DNA of 64,000 bases from Apoderus coryli. Lineage: Eukaryota; Arthropoda; Insecta; Coleoptera; Attelabidae. Under the pieces are notes generated by a model. It was not told the DNA's origin. It did not search any database and saw nothing but the letters and a program-made list of their open reading frames with translations. Below are positions 11,572 through 26,300 of this stretch, piece after piece. Location of the stretch: contig OU452206.1 in the NCBI GenBank assembly GCA_911728435.2, forward strand, positions 9,702,297 to 9,766,296, written 5' to 3'. The translations under genes were made by a program, and so were the position numbers. Position 1 is the stretch's first letter; the number at the start of each line of letters is the position of its first letter.

Positions 11572-13479
11572 TTGAAAAAATATATATATAATGTAAGCTA
11601 AACTTAATAATAATCCTTTTATATTTATAGGTAGCTAACAAAATAATATGTACAAAAAAATTAATATTAATATTTTTACATAAAAATACATAATTTAATA
11701 TTTATGTACTTACAAAATATATATAAACAGGCATCTTTGGCAAACTAAAATATAATAATTAATTGCAAGATTCTTTTTAAATTTAGACTAAGAGATTCGA
11801 AAGATTATACAGGGTGTACCTACGGGAATGGTTGCGGTAAATATTGGAAAACAGAAATCGGAAAAACTTTTATGAGGCAAAGCGTTAAAATATTTTTAAG
11901 ATGGTCGCATAATGGTAGGTTTTTATTTTAAGTACAACAGACTATGTTAACCAAAAAACCAAGTATACTCTCCAAAATCTGTTAAATATTTATGCAAATG
12001 CAACAAAATATTACAAGGAACAAAGATTTGTTAAAATATTTTCCTAACAAATTTGAATAATACTTTCCGAAAATTCTAAAATTTGGCTGTCCCAAAATTG
12101 GTTCAGGTTTGGGCGTAAAAATTTATTTCACAATAATTGTTGAAAGTTCGTCTTTTCAATGAATATACATCCTATGACGAAAAGATTTAAAATAATTAGA
12201 ATGAATAGATAATATGTTCAAATAGCTCAAAATTCGGGGGGTCTTTAATAAGAACTTTGATGTCATCATCCGCCAACATTAAAAAAATATTCAAATTAAG
12301 CTAAATTTTCATAACAAGTGAACATATCTCTTATTAGTTTACTTAATTAAAATATACACAAATTATTTTGGTTTTGAAAAATGGATTTTAGAAATGAATG
12401 AGCATAGTTTTGTCGAAAAATACGTTAATATCTCAGAAAATTCTAGTTTCTACAAAATTGCGTTATAATTTTGGATGTTTTGATTTCAAGTCTGTTTGAA
12501 CTTTAATTATATGTAAATCTTCTAAATTTTGAGGCTTTGATTTGTTAACTTGTCCTGCCGGGTTTTTCGATCAACTTAACATAACGTTTTTCAAAACAAG
12601 CTTGTATTTTTCTTTATATTTCGAGATGATTTGTATTTTGTCATTTTTACATAACCATGTTTTACACGAATATGCTTTCAAACCAGAAATTGAAGAAAAA
12701 AAGTGTCTAACGGCCTTGTGTTTTCCGACTATTATCGTCTTTAAATTAAAGTATCTTTTGTATACGTTTACGAACAAAATATCAGTTCGTAAATTGCTTC
12801 ATTTTTTGTTTCGTCTTTAAAGAAGAGTCCCAGCAATCTTTGGAGACCATCTTAAGTATTTCAGTAGATAATATTTTAAACATCGTTACATATTTTCGAA
12901 GGACAGAATCAATAAGGAAACAAAGCAAACTTTTTTCTGTGATATACAAGATCCTCAACTAATTGTTATTTTACGAATATTTCTTTAGTATTGGACTAGG
13001 CATTCTGGAAATTTTTTGAGAGCTATAACAAAAAATATTGTATTATTATATATTTCATTCGCTATTCCGTATTGATCCTAATGAATCTTATTTTAGGTAC
13101 TTTACAGAAATAGCCATTTTTGATTAAGTTGAAAAATGTGAACTTTATATACAGTAATTTAACGAAAAATAGTAGGGGTCGTTTACCTTACTGTTTTTCT
13201 ACAAATTCTTTGTTTCCAAAAAATAACTTAACTTTATCTGTGTTATAAAAGATATGCTGAATAGGCAAATGTATACGTTGCTATTAAGGCGGTTTATCAA
13301 TCAAATGCAAAGGTGAAAGAGATGGCTAATTATGCACTCATTTTTTAATTGTTGTGAAAAATTCTTCAAGAACAATTTATCAGATGACTCTATAAGACTA
13401 AAGAAAATTACTCTTCTGTTCTGTAGATAAAGATATCGAAATTCTACTTTTATAAAAGCATAGAATGAACCTTTATCTT
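11572..13479. other. AT-rich flank downstream of serpent
   Basis: It begins with a TACAGGGTGTACC terminus at 11808, suggesting another decayed element. Opposite-strand frames at 12542-12820 and 12571-12777 overlap each other and resemble no family, so neither is accepted as a gene. Confidence 0.4.
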
Positions 13480-13485
13480 TTTATT
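13480..13485 (-). terminator. candidate polyadenylation signal of serpent
   Basis: This is the first AATAAA on the minus strand after the stop codon, about 550 bases downstream. No AATAAA or ATTAAA was seen between 14031 and this point. In such AT-rich DNA one hexamer is weak evidence. Confidence 0.3.
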
Positions 13486-14031
13486 GAATCAATATAATCA
13501 TTAAAAATGTATATAAGGCAGTATCAATTAGCCAACTACAAGTACATGTTTGCGAACAATTCTGCAAATTCTGCAATGTATTTTGTTTCAATGTAGTCAT
13601 AGGCTGGAGGTGGAGCTATAAATTTAGTAGACGTATTTATATTTGCCTGTCTTTGCACTTAATGACTGATCAAACATTACTGACTATTATTGTTTACTTG
13701 TCTCGTTTATAGATAGACTTGCTGCTGGAAAGCATACAAACTATCCAAGTGTCTATTTTCATAGAAAATCATATTTCTTCTACAATAGCAAACATTTGGA
13801 AAGTTTGCATACAATCCAGCTACTCTGAAAACACTTTAAACGTAACGTACAATGACTTTTTCAAATAACTAAATGTTACATTCAGAAATTAAACATAAAA
13901 AATGCAAATCTTTGGAAATAGCAATAGCAATTGAACATACCCTGTATAAGTATTTAACTACTTATTTAAAAAAAATAAAAATATTAATAATCTCGTAATT
14001 CTAACAAAAAATAAATATATTCACATTTTGC

Positions 14032-14378
14032 CTAAGAAGCTAATGACACAACGGTGGAGTTTTCATATTCACCATTAATAATCACTTTCGGAGAGCTAAT
14101 GTTGTTGTTATTGTTACTACTATTATTATTTAATTGTAGAGGAGAATGGGGTGCATCAGAGTGAATATCGGACACTGTCGATGGTGGACTTGGGCTGGAA
14201 TGATGCGTTAACATTGTATCATAAGGGTAGACGTTAGTCATTTGTGGTGAATGATGGCTGGCATACGGACTCAGTCTATGTTGTGGTTGATTTGTGTAAG
14301 TGACGTACGGTGTTTGTGATGACTGTACTGTATGTTGTAGATGAAGATTGTTGACTGATCTGATGTCACTGTAACTAT
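14032..14378 (-). CDS. srp: serpent exon 7, C-terminal region and stop
   Basis: A 347-base terminal exon with acceptor GTTTCCAG. It encodes residues 294-408 and ends with TAG at 14034-14032. The sequence is Ser, His, Pro, Gln and Asn rich (for example [17 protein letters not shown] and a run of Asn), then ends [20 protein letters not shown]. Such low-complexity C-termini act as transactivation domains in GATA proteins. The last 18 or so residues look less repetitive and could be a conserved terminal motif; an alignment of insect serpent proteins would tell. Confidence 0.88.
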
Positions 14379-17300
14379 CTGGAAACACAATAAAAGAAAT
14401 TCTATTGTATTGCAGTGTAATTAGAATAGCATAAGTAATTTGTTAATTTATAATTGGTGAACATAATATAACATAAATAAATTAATTTTAAAACAATTAA
14501 CATGTTTTGTTTTTGTTTATTCGTTAATTGGTTGAAAAGCTATTTTAACATGTTTTTTTTTAATAATTACGTGAATTAACGCAACAAAACCTAGTATAGG
14601 CATTAGTAAGTGTGAAAGAACATTTTGCTTTTTATATACACTGCCCCGCAATATTAGCCGGACAACGAAAATTTTGTTCAAAATCAATCCTAAATAACTG
14701 TTTTAGAATTGCATCAATTTTGACAATTTTTTTTTCGCGTTTAAGGCCGTTTTATTGTCATCAATTTTTTATATCGAAACTTGAAAAATTTCGAACGGGT
14801 TTGTTGTTATACAGGGGTGAACAACAAGTTACATTTTACTCTAAACTTTTCAACACCCTGTAGAAAAAACTCACGACCGAATAATGGTTTCTTTAGCAAC
14901 ATTTTGAAGCCCCATCTTTTCTGAACAACTTGTTTTTTGATTCATACCGATATCTGTATTCTTAAAGGAAAGACACTGGTTTCAAAGAAATAATGCAATA
15001 ATGCTTTATTAGCAAAAAAAAAATTAAAACATGGATAACGGCGGTATTTAGAATTTTTCTTTTTTTTTTCTCAAATCGAATATTTCCTTCATGAGCTTGA
15101 ATAACACTTCTCATCCTTTCGGGCATAGATTCAATTAAAGAAGCAACCACGTCTTGCGGTATTTGTTGTCACTCATTTGCCAGTGCCTGTTCTAACGCAA
15201 CCAAAGTTTGAAACTCGTCGTAGTTTTGCCCAACTCTTCTTCCTTAGTGTATCGCATATGCAGTCGTACACAATGGTTACGACGCCGAAGAACAATAAGA
15301 CATAAGTTCGTCAATTGAGTAAAAACAATTAGTAACAAGAAATGTTTGTAATTTATTTTTAAAATTGCATGTTGTAATAATACACACCCGCATAGTGAGG
15401 TAACTTCTTATAGGACTCATGCCGGGGCCTAGGCAGAAGAAGCTGATTTCGCCCCCTGGTTGGATATTCATGTATGGTAGCAGTACAAGTATATTGATGA
15501 CACAGTTAGAATCTGCCTATCTTTAAATGTAGCTCTGGATGAGCATCTGTACGGAAGACCAAAAATGGTGCGAAGCATTACAAAAACCCTCTCGAATCCA
15601 CTTGATAGCATATATAAAAGCGTGGTCAATATTTAAAAGAGCCTCAGTATTCATGTGAGTTCTTAAGGAGAAAATCACGGAAGATTGCTGTCCAAGCTTC
15701 CGACACCCCACGTCAATATGATCTGACCACCCTAATTTCCGATCAACAGTCACACCCAAAATAATCGAACTTGAGGACCACACCAAAGCTTGATTAAAAG
15801 ATACGATGTATCATCTGCGTACATGAATGCCTTCACTGATATAAGATGCTGTGGAAGGTCATTCACATAAAGTATGAAGAGTAGGAGACCAAGAACACAA
15901 CCCTGGGGTGTACCGATATTAATATATTTGAAGCTTGATCGTGTCGTGCCTATCTGAACACACATTTTGCGGTCTGTCAGATAGGAAGCAATCCACTCGT
16001 TTAGTTGGCCCCGTATTTCCTAGCTGTCAAGCTTTGTCAGTATGAGAGTATGTTCTCGAAACATGTCTGACACTGATAGAAATTGAATTGAATATATTTA
16101 TGTTTAATTTGTGGAACAGACGTCGTTTCATTAATCTTATAAATTATTGCGTTTAATTTTGGAAGAAAAAAGGTGCAAATGAAATAATTGCACCGAACTA
16201 GACAGTTCTGAAACCCGCTAACAGAAAGAGCCTTTCAGCTGGATGTCCCTTGAGACGTCTGCGGGAAATGCTGTATGAGGAATCAAAGCATGCTTCAACA
16301 ATTATTGCGACCAACAAGTTATACCTTTACGGGACTAAAATCCAAGTTTTTGGCATCTTTTGTAGCAGAATAGTCTAGTAGTGCATTGAGAGTGATACCG
16401 ACAAAATTAAGGAATAATTCTAAAATAGTCTTTCTTACCTAAGGCAGTGTTTTCAAGTTTAATGTTATTTTCCAGTTTGATTGCTTGTTCTAACTTCATT
16501 CTTGACACTGTACAACGGCCGCCAGCACCATGTCCTTCTTTGGTGCCTTTTGGTTTTCTTTTTCGTGTCTGCAATAATAAAGATAATTAAATATAAAAAA
16601 ATAAGTAAATTATACTTTGAGAATAACTAAATTCGAGATGCAATTGATTACCTGTATGCTGTCTTTTTTCATTGATTGTGGTCTATTCACGGAATGCAAC
16701 TTATAGTACAGACCACAAGCATTACAAACTGGCTCTCCAACGTTGTTTCTTCTCCATAGTGATGTAGTTTTTGTATGGCAGTTGGTACATGTTAAGTCTA
16801 CTCGTCGTGCAGCAGTCTAAACAAAAACAATTAACTTAATAACTTTATTATTAAACGTTAATTATTCTATTAAGAGAGTTTAATTCATATATTTATAGAA
16901 AAGTTGATTGTTACTAACCCAATTTTAAAAAAATGGGATATGATTTAAGAAATAAAGAGTAGCAAAATATGTTACTTTGTGGACAAAATAGTTATGAATA
17001 AAACAACTATAAATATTTTTTAATAAACTGACAAATTTTGATCAAAATTAAGCCTTACTAACTTTTCAGGTTTTGTAGCAAAAATAAAATAAACTTGGGG
17101 AAATTAAGTTTGTGTTTAAATTAGGCATCTGGGGGTGTGTCAGGTGTAAAAAGATATCAGTTTAATTAAGCTATTGCGCGAATAATCAGTACGAGTTGTT
17201 GTTGTGTTAAAACATATTTTTAAAGCATATTTTACACTTGTTTTGATTGTCAGAAATCCGTGCCGAACTTTATACCGTTTTCGTTTAAAATTAGAGTGAA

Positions 17301-20300
17301 TAAAAGAAGAGCGTTTTATTATAGTTAATGATGCTAGAATTCGATATTTCGCTTGCAGCTCTAGAATAAACAACTTATTTCTGAATGGGTTACCTTGAAC
17401 GAATCATAAAAAATTCATCATCATAATAAATGGGTTCTCATCAGCAATATAAATATATAACCTACCAAGCGTCGACTTGTTTTCTCTTCGACAATATTCA
17501 AACTATTTCGTCCACTTGTATTTGTGTTGGTGCCACTGCTATAGCCGTGGTAGTTCTTGTAGAAATCAGGAACACCCCCGTAACCCGGCTCGGCTGCCAC
17601 TGGAATGCAAAAAACAGATACGATTTTAGTGTTTGTCGAATTTATTACAATTTTTTGATTTAGGAAACTACTGGCAACACATAATTAATATTAAAATATT
17701 TTTTTTTTTTAATATAACCGACACATTCTCAGCAGCTGAGCCTCGCACATCGGGGGTGTTTCTTCTACTAGTTAAGCTTTTTATTATTTCACAAATAAAA
17801 ATACATGAATAAATGAACGATGAGTGATGATTATAAAAATAAATACATACACAAATGAATTAATAGATAAAACGATGATAAGTTTTTGATTACATTTGTA
17901 CCTGTAAAAAAACTTAAATTAGTAAAATTACCAATCATCGTTCATTTTATCAGCATAATAAAAATGTAGAAGAATTTTGATACTTAAAACTCAATTTCAA
18001 ATTCATTCATTTATTTAATCATAGAAATTGGACATACTCGTATATAGTAGGAGCTTTTCGATATATGTAAGTTGTCATAATAAAGCTGCTCTGATCACTA
18101 GAACCTGGCTCATCGCTAGTCGAGAATTGCAGACGTGAGTCAATCCTAGGCGGAGGAAGCTCTGAAGAGGTATTGGAGGAAACACATTTTAATGCTGAGA
18201 ATATAGAACGGTCGCAGAAGAAGAAAAAATATTTCACACGTTCAAGATAAGTTTGATGTCGCAGTAAAGTAGATGCAGAATGTTTAGCACTTATGATCTT
18301 CAACAAAAAGATATAAGGTTCTTAAGCTGAACAGAGGTTTTCAAATTAGCTCAAAGGACGAGCTTCTTCGACATCAAGTCCTGAAGTAGTGACGGTATGA
18401 AGAGAAAATATAAATTGGTGAAATGGACCTTTCGGTCATATTTGCTGTTCTTAGGAAGCTCACGACTCTTATCGCACTAACCAATTGCTCCCAAACGTTG
18501 TGCAATCAAAGGAGCAAAAAATATGGGCCAATGAAAGGAAACACAGATCTCTAAAAGCCTACTGAAGAAGAACATCGCCAAAAAGGATTAAAAATTGTAG
18601 AAAGCATTCTACCATTTAACAACGATATTAACGTAATTAAATAGAGTACTAGGAAGAAAACGGAAACAAATTGATTCAAACTAAGTATCAAAATTCTTTG
18701 ACAATTATATAACTCACATCCACTATTTTTTTGCAAATGTATTAATTCTTTAATTAAAAAAAAAGTATAGAAACTGTACCAATCTGCGAGGCTGCTTCAC
18801 TAACGGTCGGTTCATGCCGTTCATTTTGTGATACAATCCGCACGCATTGCACAAATAGTGGCCGGTGCCATCGCGACGCCACAATGGCGTATCAATGGCG
18901 CCACAATTTACACATTCTCTGCCTTCGGTGAAGAATTCCGCTGTGCGGCTATCAACTGTGAATTGTAGGAGAAATCATATTATAAAATAACATTGTTTCG
19001 GCAACCTGTTTACTACAATAAAATAAATATACGTAATCAAGGAGATCTTACTAAACGAGTATTTAATAAATAATAAATCGAAATCATCAGCAAATAATAT
19101 TTGGTGGTTCAAAACTGGTTCGTTATAGTGTCTACTAGTGCCTTTTTAAATTTGTTGACATCTTAAATAAATTTTGCATTAACTAATATTTAGACAATAA
19201 CAATTTTAAAATTTGTGTATTCCCTTTGATAACTCAATGCCTGAAAAATTTTTAGTAGATTGCATTACATGGGCATAACTCTTAAGCATCTAAACAAAGA
19301 ATTTTTCAGAGTATCTCCAAACATTTTTTATATCACAATTTTTCGTATACACCTGATACCTTACTATAAAACTCTAATAGAGCTTATGAAGCGCAAATAT
19401 AATAAGTATGAACAATAAACATCAACAATGAGCAGCCTATCCATTAAGAGTTTTTGCATTATAATCATTCTGAAAGCAGTGCTTTATAATTGCTGATGTG
19501 TGACACTATATAATTGTTTATTTAATGGCATGTTTATATATTCACATAAAATATAATATACTTTATTAAGAAATTAATGGATGAATTTTCAACAGCTTTA
19601 AATATTTGCAATTTGTGTATTACTTTTTACAAAAATATTTGGATTCAACAGACCCAAAGAAAACAAATCCCTTTTTTATTATAAAGTTCTTTGATGCTCT
19701 ACGTATTTAATTTTAGTATCACCCACGTCTATAAACATTTGTTTCTGAAATTTAACATAATAGCATAAATAAAGTATATTAAACGCTGATGTGTGAGATT
19801 TACTTAAGTGATGATGTTTTTATTATTGCAATGATTACAAATTTAAAACGTAAAATTCAAGAAAAAAAAATCAATATTTTTATCCACTCCATACGTGTGC
19901 CTGGAATTGTTCACTTTGATCATATGAGTTGAACACAAATCACCTATAGAAAGATATTCTATTATATGAGCAACTCTCACATCGCAAGGACACGCTCGGA
20001 TACTCCCAGTTTAAAGATTCGCTATGCTCAGTGCTCAGTCAAACATTATACCATCATTACCGTTTAATATACTAAATATACCTACATGGAAAGAATTATC
20101 GTAGCCAGATCTACCTGAAAGATATTGTTAGGATTTTTATAGTCAACGGAATCAGTCGCCAATAGCTCTCTCTAACTACTCGTATATGAATATTGATTAT
20201 CATGATAACCAAACTAATACAGCTAGAGCGCATTTTACAAGATTCGTGAACCAATCGAAACAGCATGTAGAGCAACTTTAGTGAATTTTTTGTTAGACAG

Positions 20301-23300
20301 TAGAAGATCGAGGTTAGTTTGTTTAGGTTAATACAGCGGATGATGTCCGGTGCAACTAATTATATATTCAATGGTAGGTAATATTCAATATAATTTATAT
20401 ACCTAAAGTGTCTCCAACACACTCTGGTTTTTATATCATTGATGGGAATTTTTAACATGTCAACTTTTCTCGAGGTCAATACGATTATCACCAATAACTA
20501 GTATTATTACTGTAATTAAATGTAATTTATTTTCAGCAAATTCGAATAACTTTCTTTCCTGACTATTTGACAAGTTTACTGTATCACTCAAAAAAGTTGC
20601 ATGTAGAGACCAATTTGGTATTTTTCATCATCTTTGTATGTCTATTCTAGTATGCGAACTAGATGAGTTAGTCCAATGGTTGCAATATTGTATTGCACCA
20701 TTGACAGATGTTATGGAATATTTATATATTTAATATGGAAAATATATTTTTAATTCGTTTTTACAATAAACTTCATCAAAAACTAATAGAGTATAAAACA
20801 GTTGACTTTATTTAAAAATTTCTATACAACTCCATCCATTAAAGAAAAAAAAATCTGAAGAAGTTCAACTCTCATTCTTTGAATGTTGTAAATCTGCCAG
20901 AGCGTTTTCTCAAAAGATCCGTATATAAAGCTCTAAATTCTTGTTACTAGAACAATAATTTGTTTCCGTGTACGATTAAATTATTATGTTGTCTTCTATT
21001 TCATCCCGTTGGGAAAAAGCATCTCTTTATAAGGGCTTCTGCAGGTGGTTTAATCCCTCAGAAATGGTATTATTAATGAAGCAAAAAGCTTATTAAAGCA
21101 TGTGTTGTCTAATATGGAATATTTATTGAATCGCCCTTTAAAATTCATCACTGACTTAGAAGCTGTTTCATTTATGTTGAAGAAGAAACATTCAAGTGAA
21201 ATTGAAAAAAAAAATGAGATAGCGACAGGTCGTACAAATGTTGGAGATGAAGCTCTAACCCTGTTCTTCAACCATGAAGTACACGTATCCTTATGTTACC
21301 CAGGAATAGGACGAATGTATAATTTTGATATAAGAACCAAAAGTCTACTATATTCATTAGACGATGTTAAAACAATGCAGGTCCACTTTGTGCATAACTT
21401 AAACTCATATGTCATAAAAATGTTAGAAGCTACTTGCAACTGACCTAGCCTTTGCTATTTTGAATTTGAAATACGATCTCGCAGATATTGTAATTGCATT
21501 GCAATCTCCTTCTTCAGTTTAGAAAGTTGCATAAATAGGTATGCAAAAAGACTCAGGCATTGTACTAAAGTAATTTCTAGAGAATAAGCAGTAAAATTAG
21601 ATTATAACAATAACACTATAAAAATCTATGTTCAGTAGGATTTACACTTAAACAAGCTTTTACAATAAACATGTTTATCTATAAAATTATGTATAAACTG
21701 ATTGAAAAAAAAAAATGGTAGACACAACAAATCTGAATGAACCGATGAAGCACCAGGTATTAATAATAGGTATCACTGGCAATAAAGACCACCCTGCTGA
21801 GCACGTTATTCAACAACCGGATACATTCAAAAAGGCGTTGATTTTTTCTTTATTTTTTCATAAGTATATTATTTATGAATGGAACGGAATGCAATATTGA
21901 CATTACGCACATACCATGTCACACATTATTTTCACAGTGTTGTAATTTTAAATTGTGCTGTTGGAGGTACTTTTTAATTTATTTTTTATTCATTAATAAA
22001 TGTCTCTATTTCAATAAAATGATTATATTTATAAAAAGTGCAAAAATTGGAAAAATTTAACAGGATATCTTAATTAAAAGATAATAATATAATTAAATTT
22101 TTTTTCAACAATGTGACTCCAATGGAATCTTCGTTTAGTGGTTAATTTAATATATATGCCACTGATGATATTTTGGATCCGAAACATGTTTGGCTGAGAG
22201 TACTGACTGAGAGAACTTTAATTGACAATTGTTCATTCGTGGAGATTCGATTAAATAACAACACAAAATTCAAAACACGGCCAGATAGCCCGAAATTATT
22301 TGTCAATTTTATTTAATTAAAATTTCAACTCAATTGTTAAAACCAATGCATACTAACCAATATTTTTTTTTTATTTTTAAAAGTAATGCTACGGACTGTA
22401 ATTTTATACCAACTTCTTAGTATATCAAAAACAAAGCTATGTTGAAGTTTGCCACTTTTATAAATTAATTTTTGGAGACCCCGTATGCTATAGACCGGGA
22501 AACTGGCAATTCTTGGAAAGAACGATCCTCACATATAATAACTTACACAAAATTAAAGGTTCAATATTAATAAATTAATGATTATTAAATTTTTAAAAGT
22601 GCCATTTTTTCACAAAAGGAATGATGATTTCATAATAATTAAATAAATTTTTTCTTGTATGATCAGTATGAAAGATTTGTGTTCATTTTTCCCATGGAAA
22701 TTATGGCGTCATTATTTTTTATATAATACCGATACTCTACACCAAGTTCCATCCAATTTCTAGGAACAGTTGATCTGCGGAGCAATTGAAGTCTATGTAT
22801 ATGCATTATTTTTTATGTCGTTTTTGTTTATCTTTACATGTACTGATATTTATGTCAGATTATGCATAATTCAGGGGCGGGTACGTATTATATCATATAA
22901 ATAAATATTTTTCATTTTATTTCATTGTAATGAAATTTGGATATATGTCTCACAATTGCTCACGTCTTATATTTACAAATTTCAAACTTCCGAATATTCG
23001 AGAGCACGAATTTATAATACCATCCTCGTTATCATCGGTCATTTTATTGATTTTAAGTACATCTTAATAGTGTTTGTTCAAATATGACTAGAATTTTATA
23101 TTGTCGACTCCTCTACAACCTCCGAATTATGATATCTCATATATGTTGTGACAAAATATAATATACAACTTGTGAAAATTGATAAAAACATTTTTTTGAA
23201 ACAAATAACTATGGTTTGTTTCCTTTACTCGAGGCACTCAAGTTTCATATAACATTTTACATGTATCTCATTTTCTTACTTTAGATAAAGTGGAACGTAG

Positions 23301-26300
23301 TAGTTGAACTACATTTTTAAGTAGCCATCGTAGCCATTAAAATTTTTATCAGCAAGCAGTCTGTCCTATGTTTAACATTTTCTGATGGCACGCGCTTTAA
23401 AGATAATAGAAAAAGAAAACATCGACACTAATTCGTATTAAAAATAAATGTTAGCAAAGTGTAATCAGAATTTTTCCGGGCGGTATTATAGTTGAGCCAA
23501 TATATAGTACTTATTCTATTTTCTCGTGTAAATAGACACAATAAGTATTCAATTTTTTTTTTCGAAAAAAAATAGAGATTTAACCTAGTAAACTTGCCTA
23601 CCTTTTATTTAAACATTATAAATAAATAATCAGAAAGTATAAGAAATTTATTTTAAGATTAATTTGGTTGGTTTCATCTCTAAGACCAGCGTTCTATTTC
23701 GGAAGGATGTATTTCAAGATTTTGGTTTGATTAACCCCGAGTAGATTCTTATTGGTTATATGCGACTTGGCTTAAAAACCCTTCGTAGATGCAGACCTTA
23801 ATTTAAGTATTTCTGATTAAATTAAAAAATGTGTCCAGCATTATCACGATATGTTTACATAAAGTATGTTTTAAACTATTTTTAATAAAAATTAATTAGT
23901 TTGTTAAGGTTACTGAATATTTGGAGTGGGTGAGGGGCGGATTTAGGATTTTTCTGATAGAGGGGCAATAATTTTCAAACAGATGTTTACAGAAACGGCT
24001 TTGTGAACCGGTCCTACTGAGATCTTGGATATATTAATATGGTACATTTAATGCTATTTAAAGTGGAATAAGTATAAGGAACAAACCCGATATTTTATAT
24101 AAAAACTATATACAGTGTGGTCGTAAAATCTGATATATATTCAATATTAATTATTAAATACCTATACTCAACTCTTTCTAAATTATCTAAATCTCAAACT
24201 AAATAACAAACACTAGAACGATATTGAGGAAAGCCCAGATGTATGTCCTGATCTTCGATTTACAATTTAAAATACATTGCAGATGCCTACATGCTATATG
24301 TACCTAATGTTGCTATTTTTCAATAGAGGACACAGCAAACGCTTAACGCGAAAGTACGAACGTTAGAATTGTTAGAAACGGGAATGGTATGGCGATTGTC
24401 TTCATAAGGAAAGACAATGGTAAGCCTATTTACGGGTTCGAATACGTTTTTCCATTTACATAATACTATAAAGAATAAATGGTACAAAAAAGTATATAAA
24501 TGGTACATAAAATAGTCAAGGCACGTCTACGTCTGACGACACTGGTACTACTTTTGTTCCTATATAGTTCAAATTGAAAATAGAGTTTGTGTCCCCATAA
24601 ATCCGCGCTTGGAATGTGTAGAAATATTTAACGAAGTTGTGTATAAACCGCCTTGATAATTACTTTTACCTACCATAAAATCACCTTCCCTCAATTGACA
24701 GGTATGAAATAATATAAATTTTTATAAATTGATGTTGTAAAATAGCAACTAATGCTTGGATTAATTATTCATTAATTATTTAAAAAGATACATGTCTGTA
24801 CCTTTAAGAAAATTTATATTCGTTGTATTTTTTGGCTCAACACCATTTCTTTCCAATACCTAACTAATATACATACATCGTTACCTTTTATAAAACTGAC
24901 ATTTCCGGCCTGGTATTACCTATAAGTACACGTAAAAAGCTGGTATATATAAATTTTTAAAATTTTTACCTGGTTTCCGTCCATTCAGACAATAACCAAA
25001 CTATGTACTTAAGGTAAATAATTAAATAAAGGCGAATATGAGACAACGACAATGACTTTTTTTAAATATATAAGTGTAGCCGCACGAAGAAAATGAAATA
25101 AATACTTTGAACGTTGTAGTACTTAAAACTACTAAGCATTAAAAAATTTGAAGGAAATTGACTCACTAATGTAGAATATTTGACTTGCGTCAAATAATTC
25201 TTGCTCATGGTAGGTATTGAAGAAGTGTTAAAAATAACGAGTAAAATAAATACATCTTAATTTATAACAGCTATTAGTGAACATTTTCCCCAAATGGCTA
25301 ATTATTGTTCTTGTAATCTTTAAACACAGAAATAAACTACACATAACTGTATTATTAGTTTTTCTTTTTTACACAACATATTTTATGTGCAGTTTTTACA
25401 AATTACATGCTTTTACTTTGTTGCATACTAGTGATAATATTTTAGACTTTCTAAAACAAGGATGGTAATTTTGGTAGAATAATAACGACTGTCAAACGCA
25501 ATGGGTAGAAATTATCATCAACAATATTTCGTTGCCGTCTTCAATACAGTTTGACCCCTCTTACTGATCTAAATACTAAATTCTTTTTTTAAAAGATTTG
25601 CTAAACTGTATTGCTGTAGGCTTTCTGGCATTATCAGACGCATCAATGTGCATATAATATGAGAAAAATATTTTTCTGATAAATATATTAAAATTAACTA
25701 AAATCATTGCCTCAGGAATTTTTTGCACAATACAACGTCCGCACGGTCCAACTTATATTAGTCGTCATTTTTCCATACCAAGTTATTTTCGTCAATATAA
25801 ACACAAAATTTGACACAAAAAAGTAATAACAAAATTGGTGAAGCCAAATATCCAATATGTGTAGCCGATAATGTGGAAATGATCACGGAAACCCCTGAAG
25901 ATTCAGAATACTTGGGTTGGTGAAAAAATGAAATTGAATCGCCTGCTTAACAACCCGAAAAACCAGCATTACTCAATTGGGAACAACGTGACATGATAAA
26001 CACTTCCGTGCTAATTATTTGAATTTTCCTCAAAATGACTACAACAGTCTAGCTAGAGGCATCCAGATTTACGAATACAGCAAATTAAAATATACAAACA
26101 AGCAATTTTGGTAGAGAAAAACAATTTGACATTAGCATTTTTCGTAATTAAAATTAATTCTGCCACTCACTTAATATTCAATTATTATTATTCTTTTTTG
26201 ACGAACATTGATAGTGTTGAAGTAGTGATAGTGTATTATCGATGAGTAGAATCTTTTGCGTTGAATAACGACAAAAAAAAGTTAATTTAGTTACACTGTG

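Noticed and set aside
12542..12820. Overlapping frames of 92 and 68 codons on opposite strands
   Set aside because: AT-driven composition, no recognised family, mutually overlapping and without splice or promoter context.
18019..18306. 95-codon frame in the intron between exons 4A and 4B as a further serpent exon
   Set aside because: It has no suitable acceptor/donor pair in phase and its sequence does not resemble GATA proteins.
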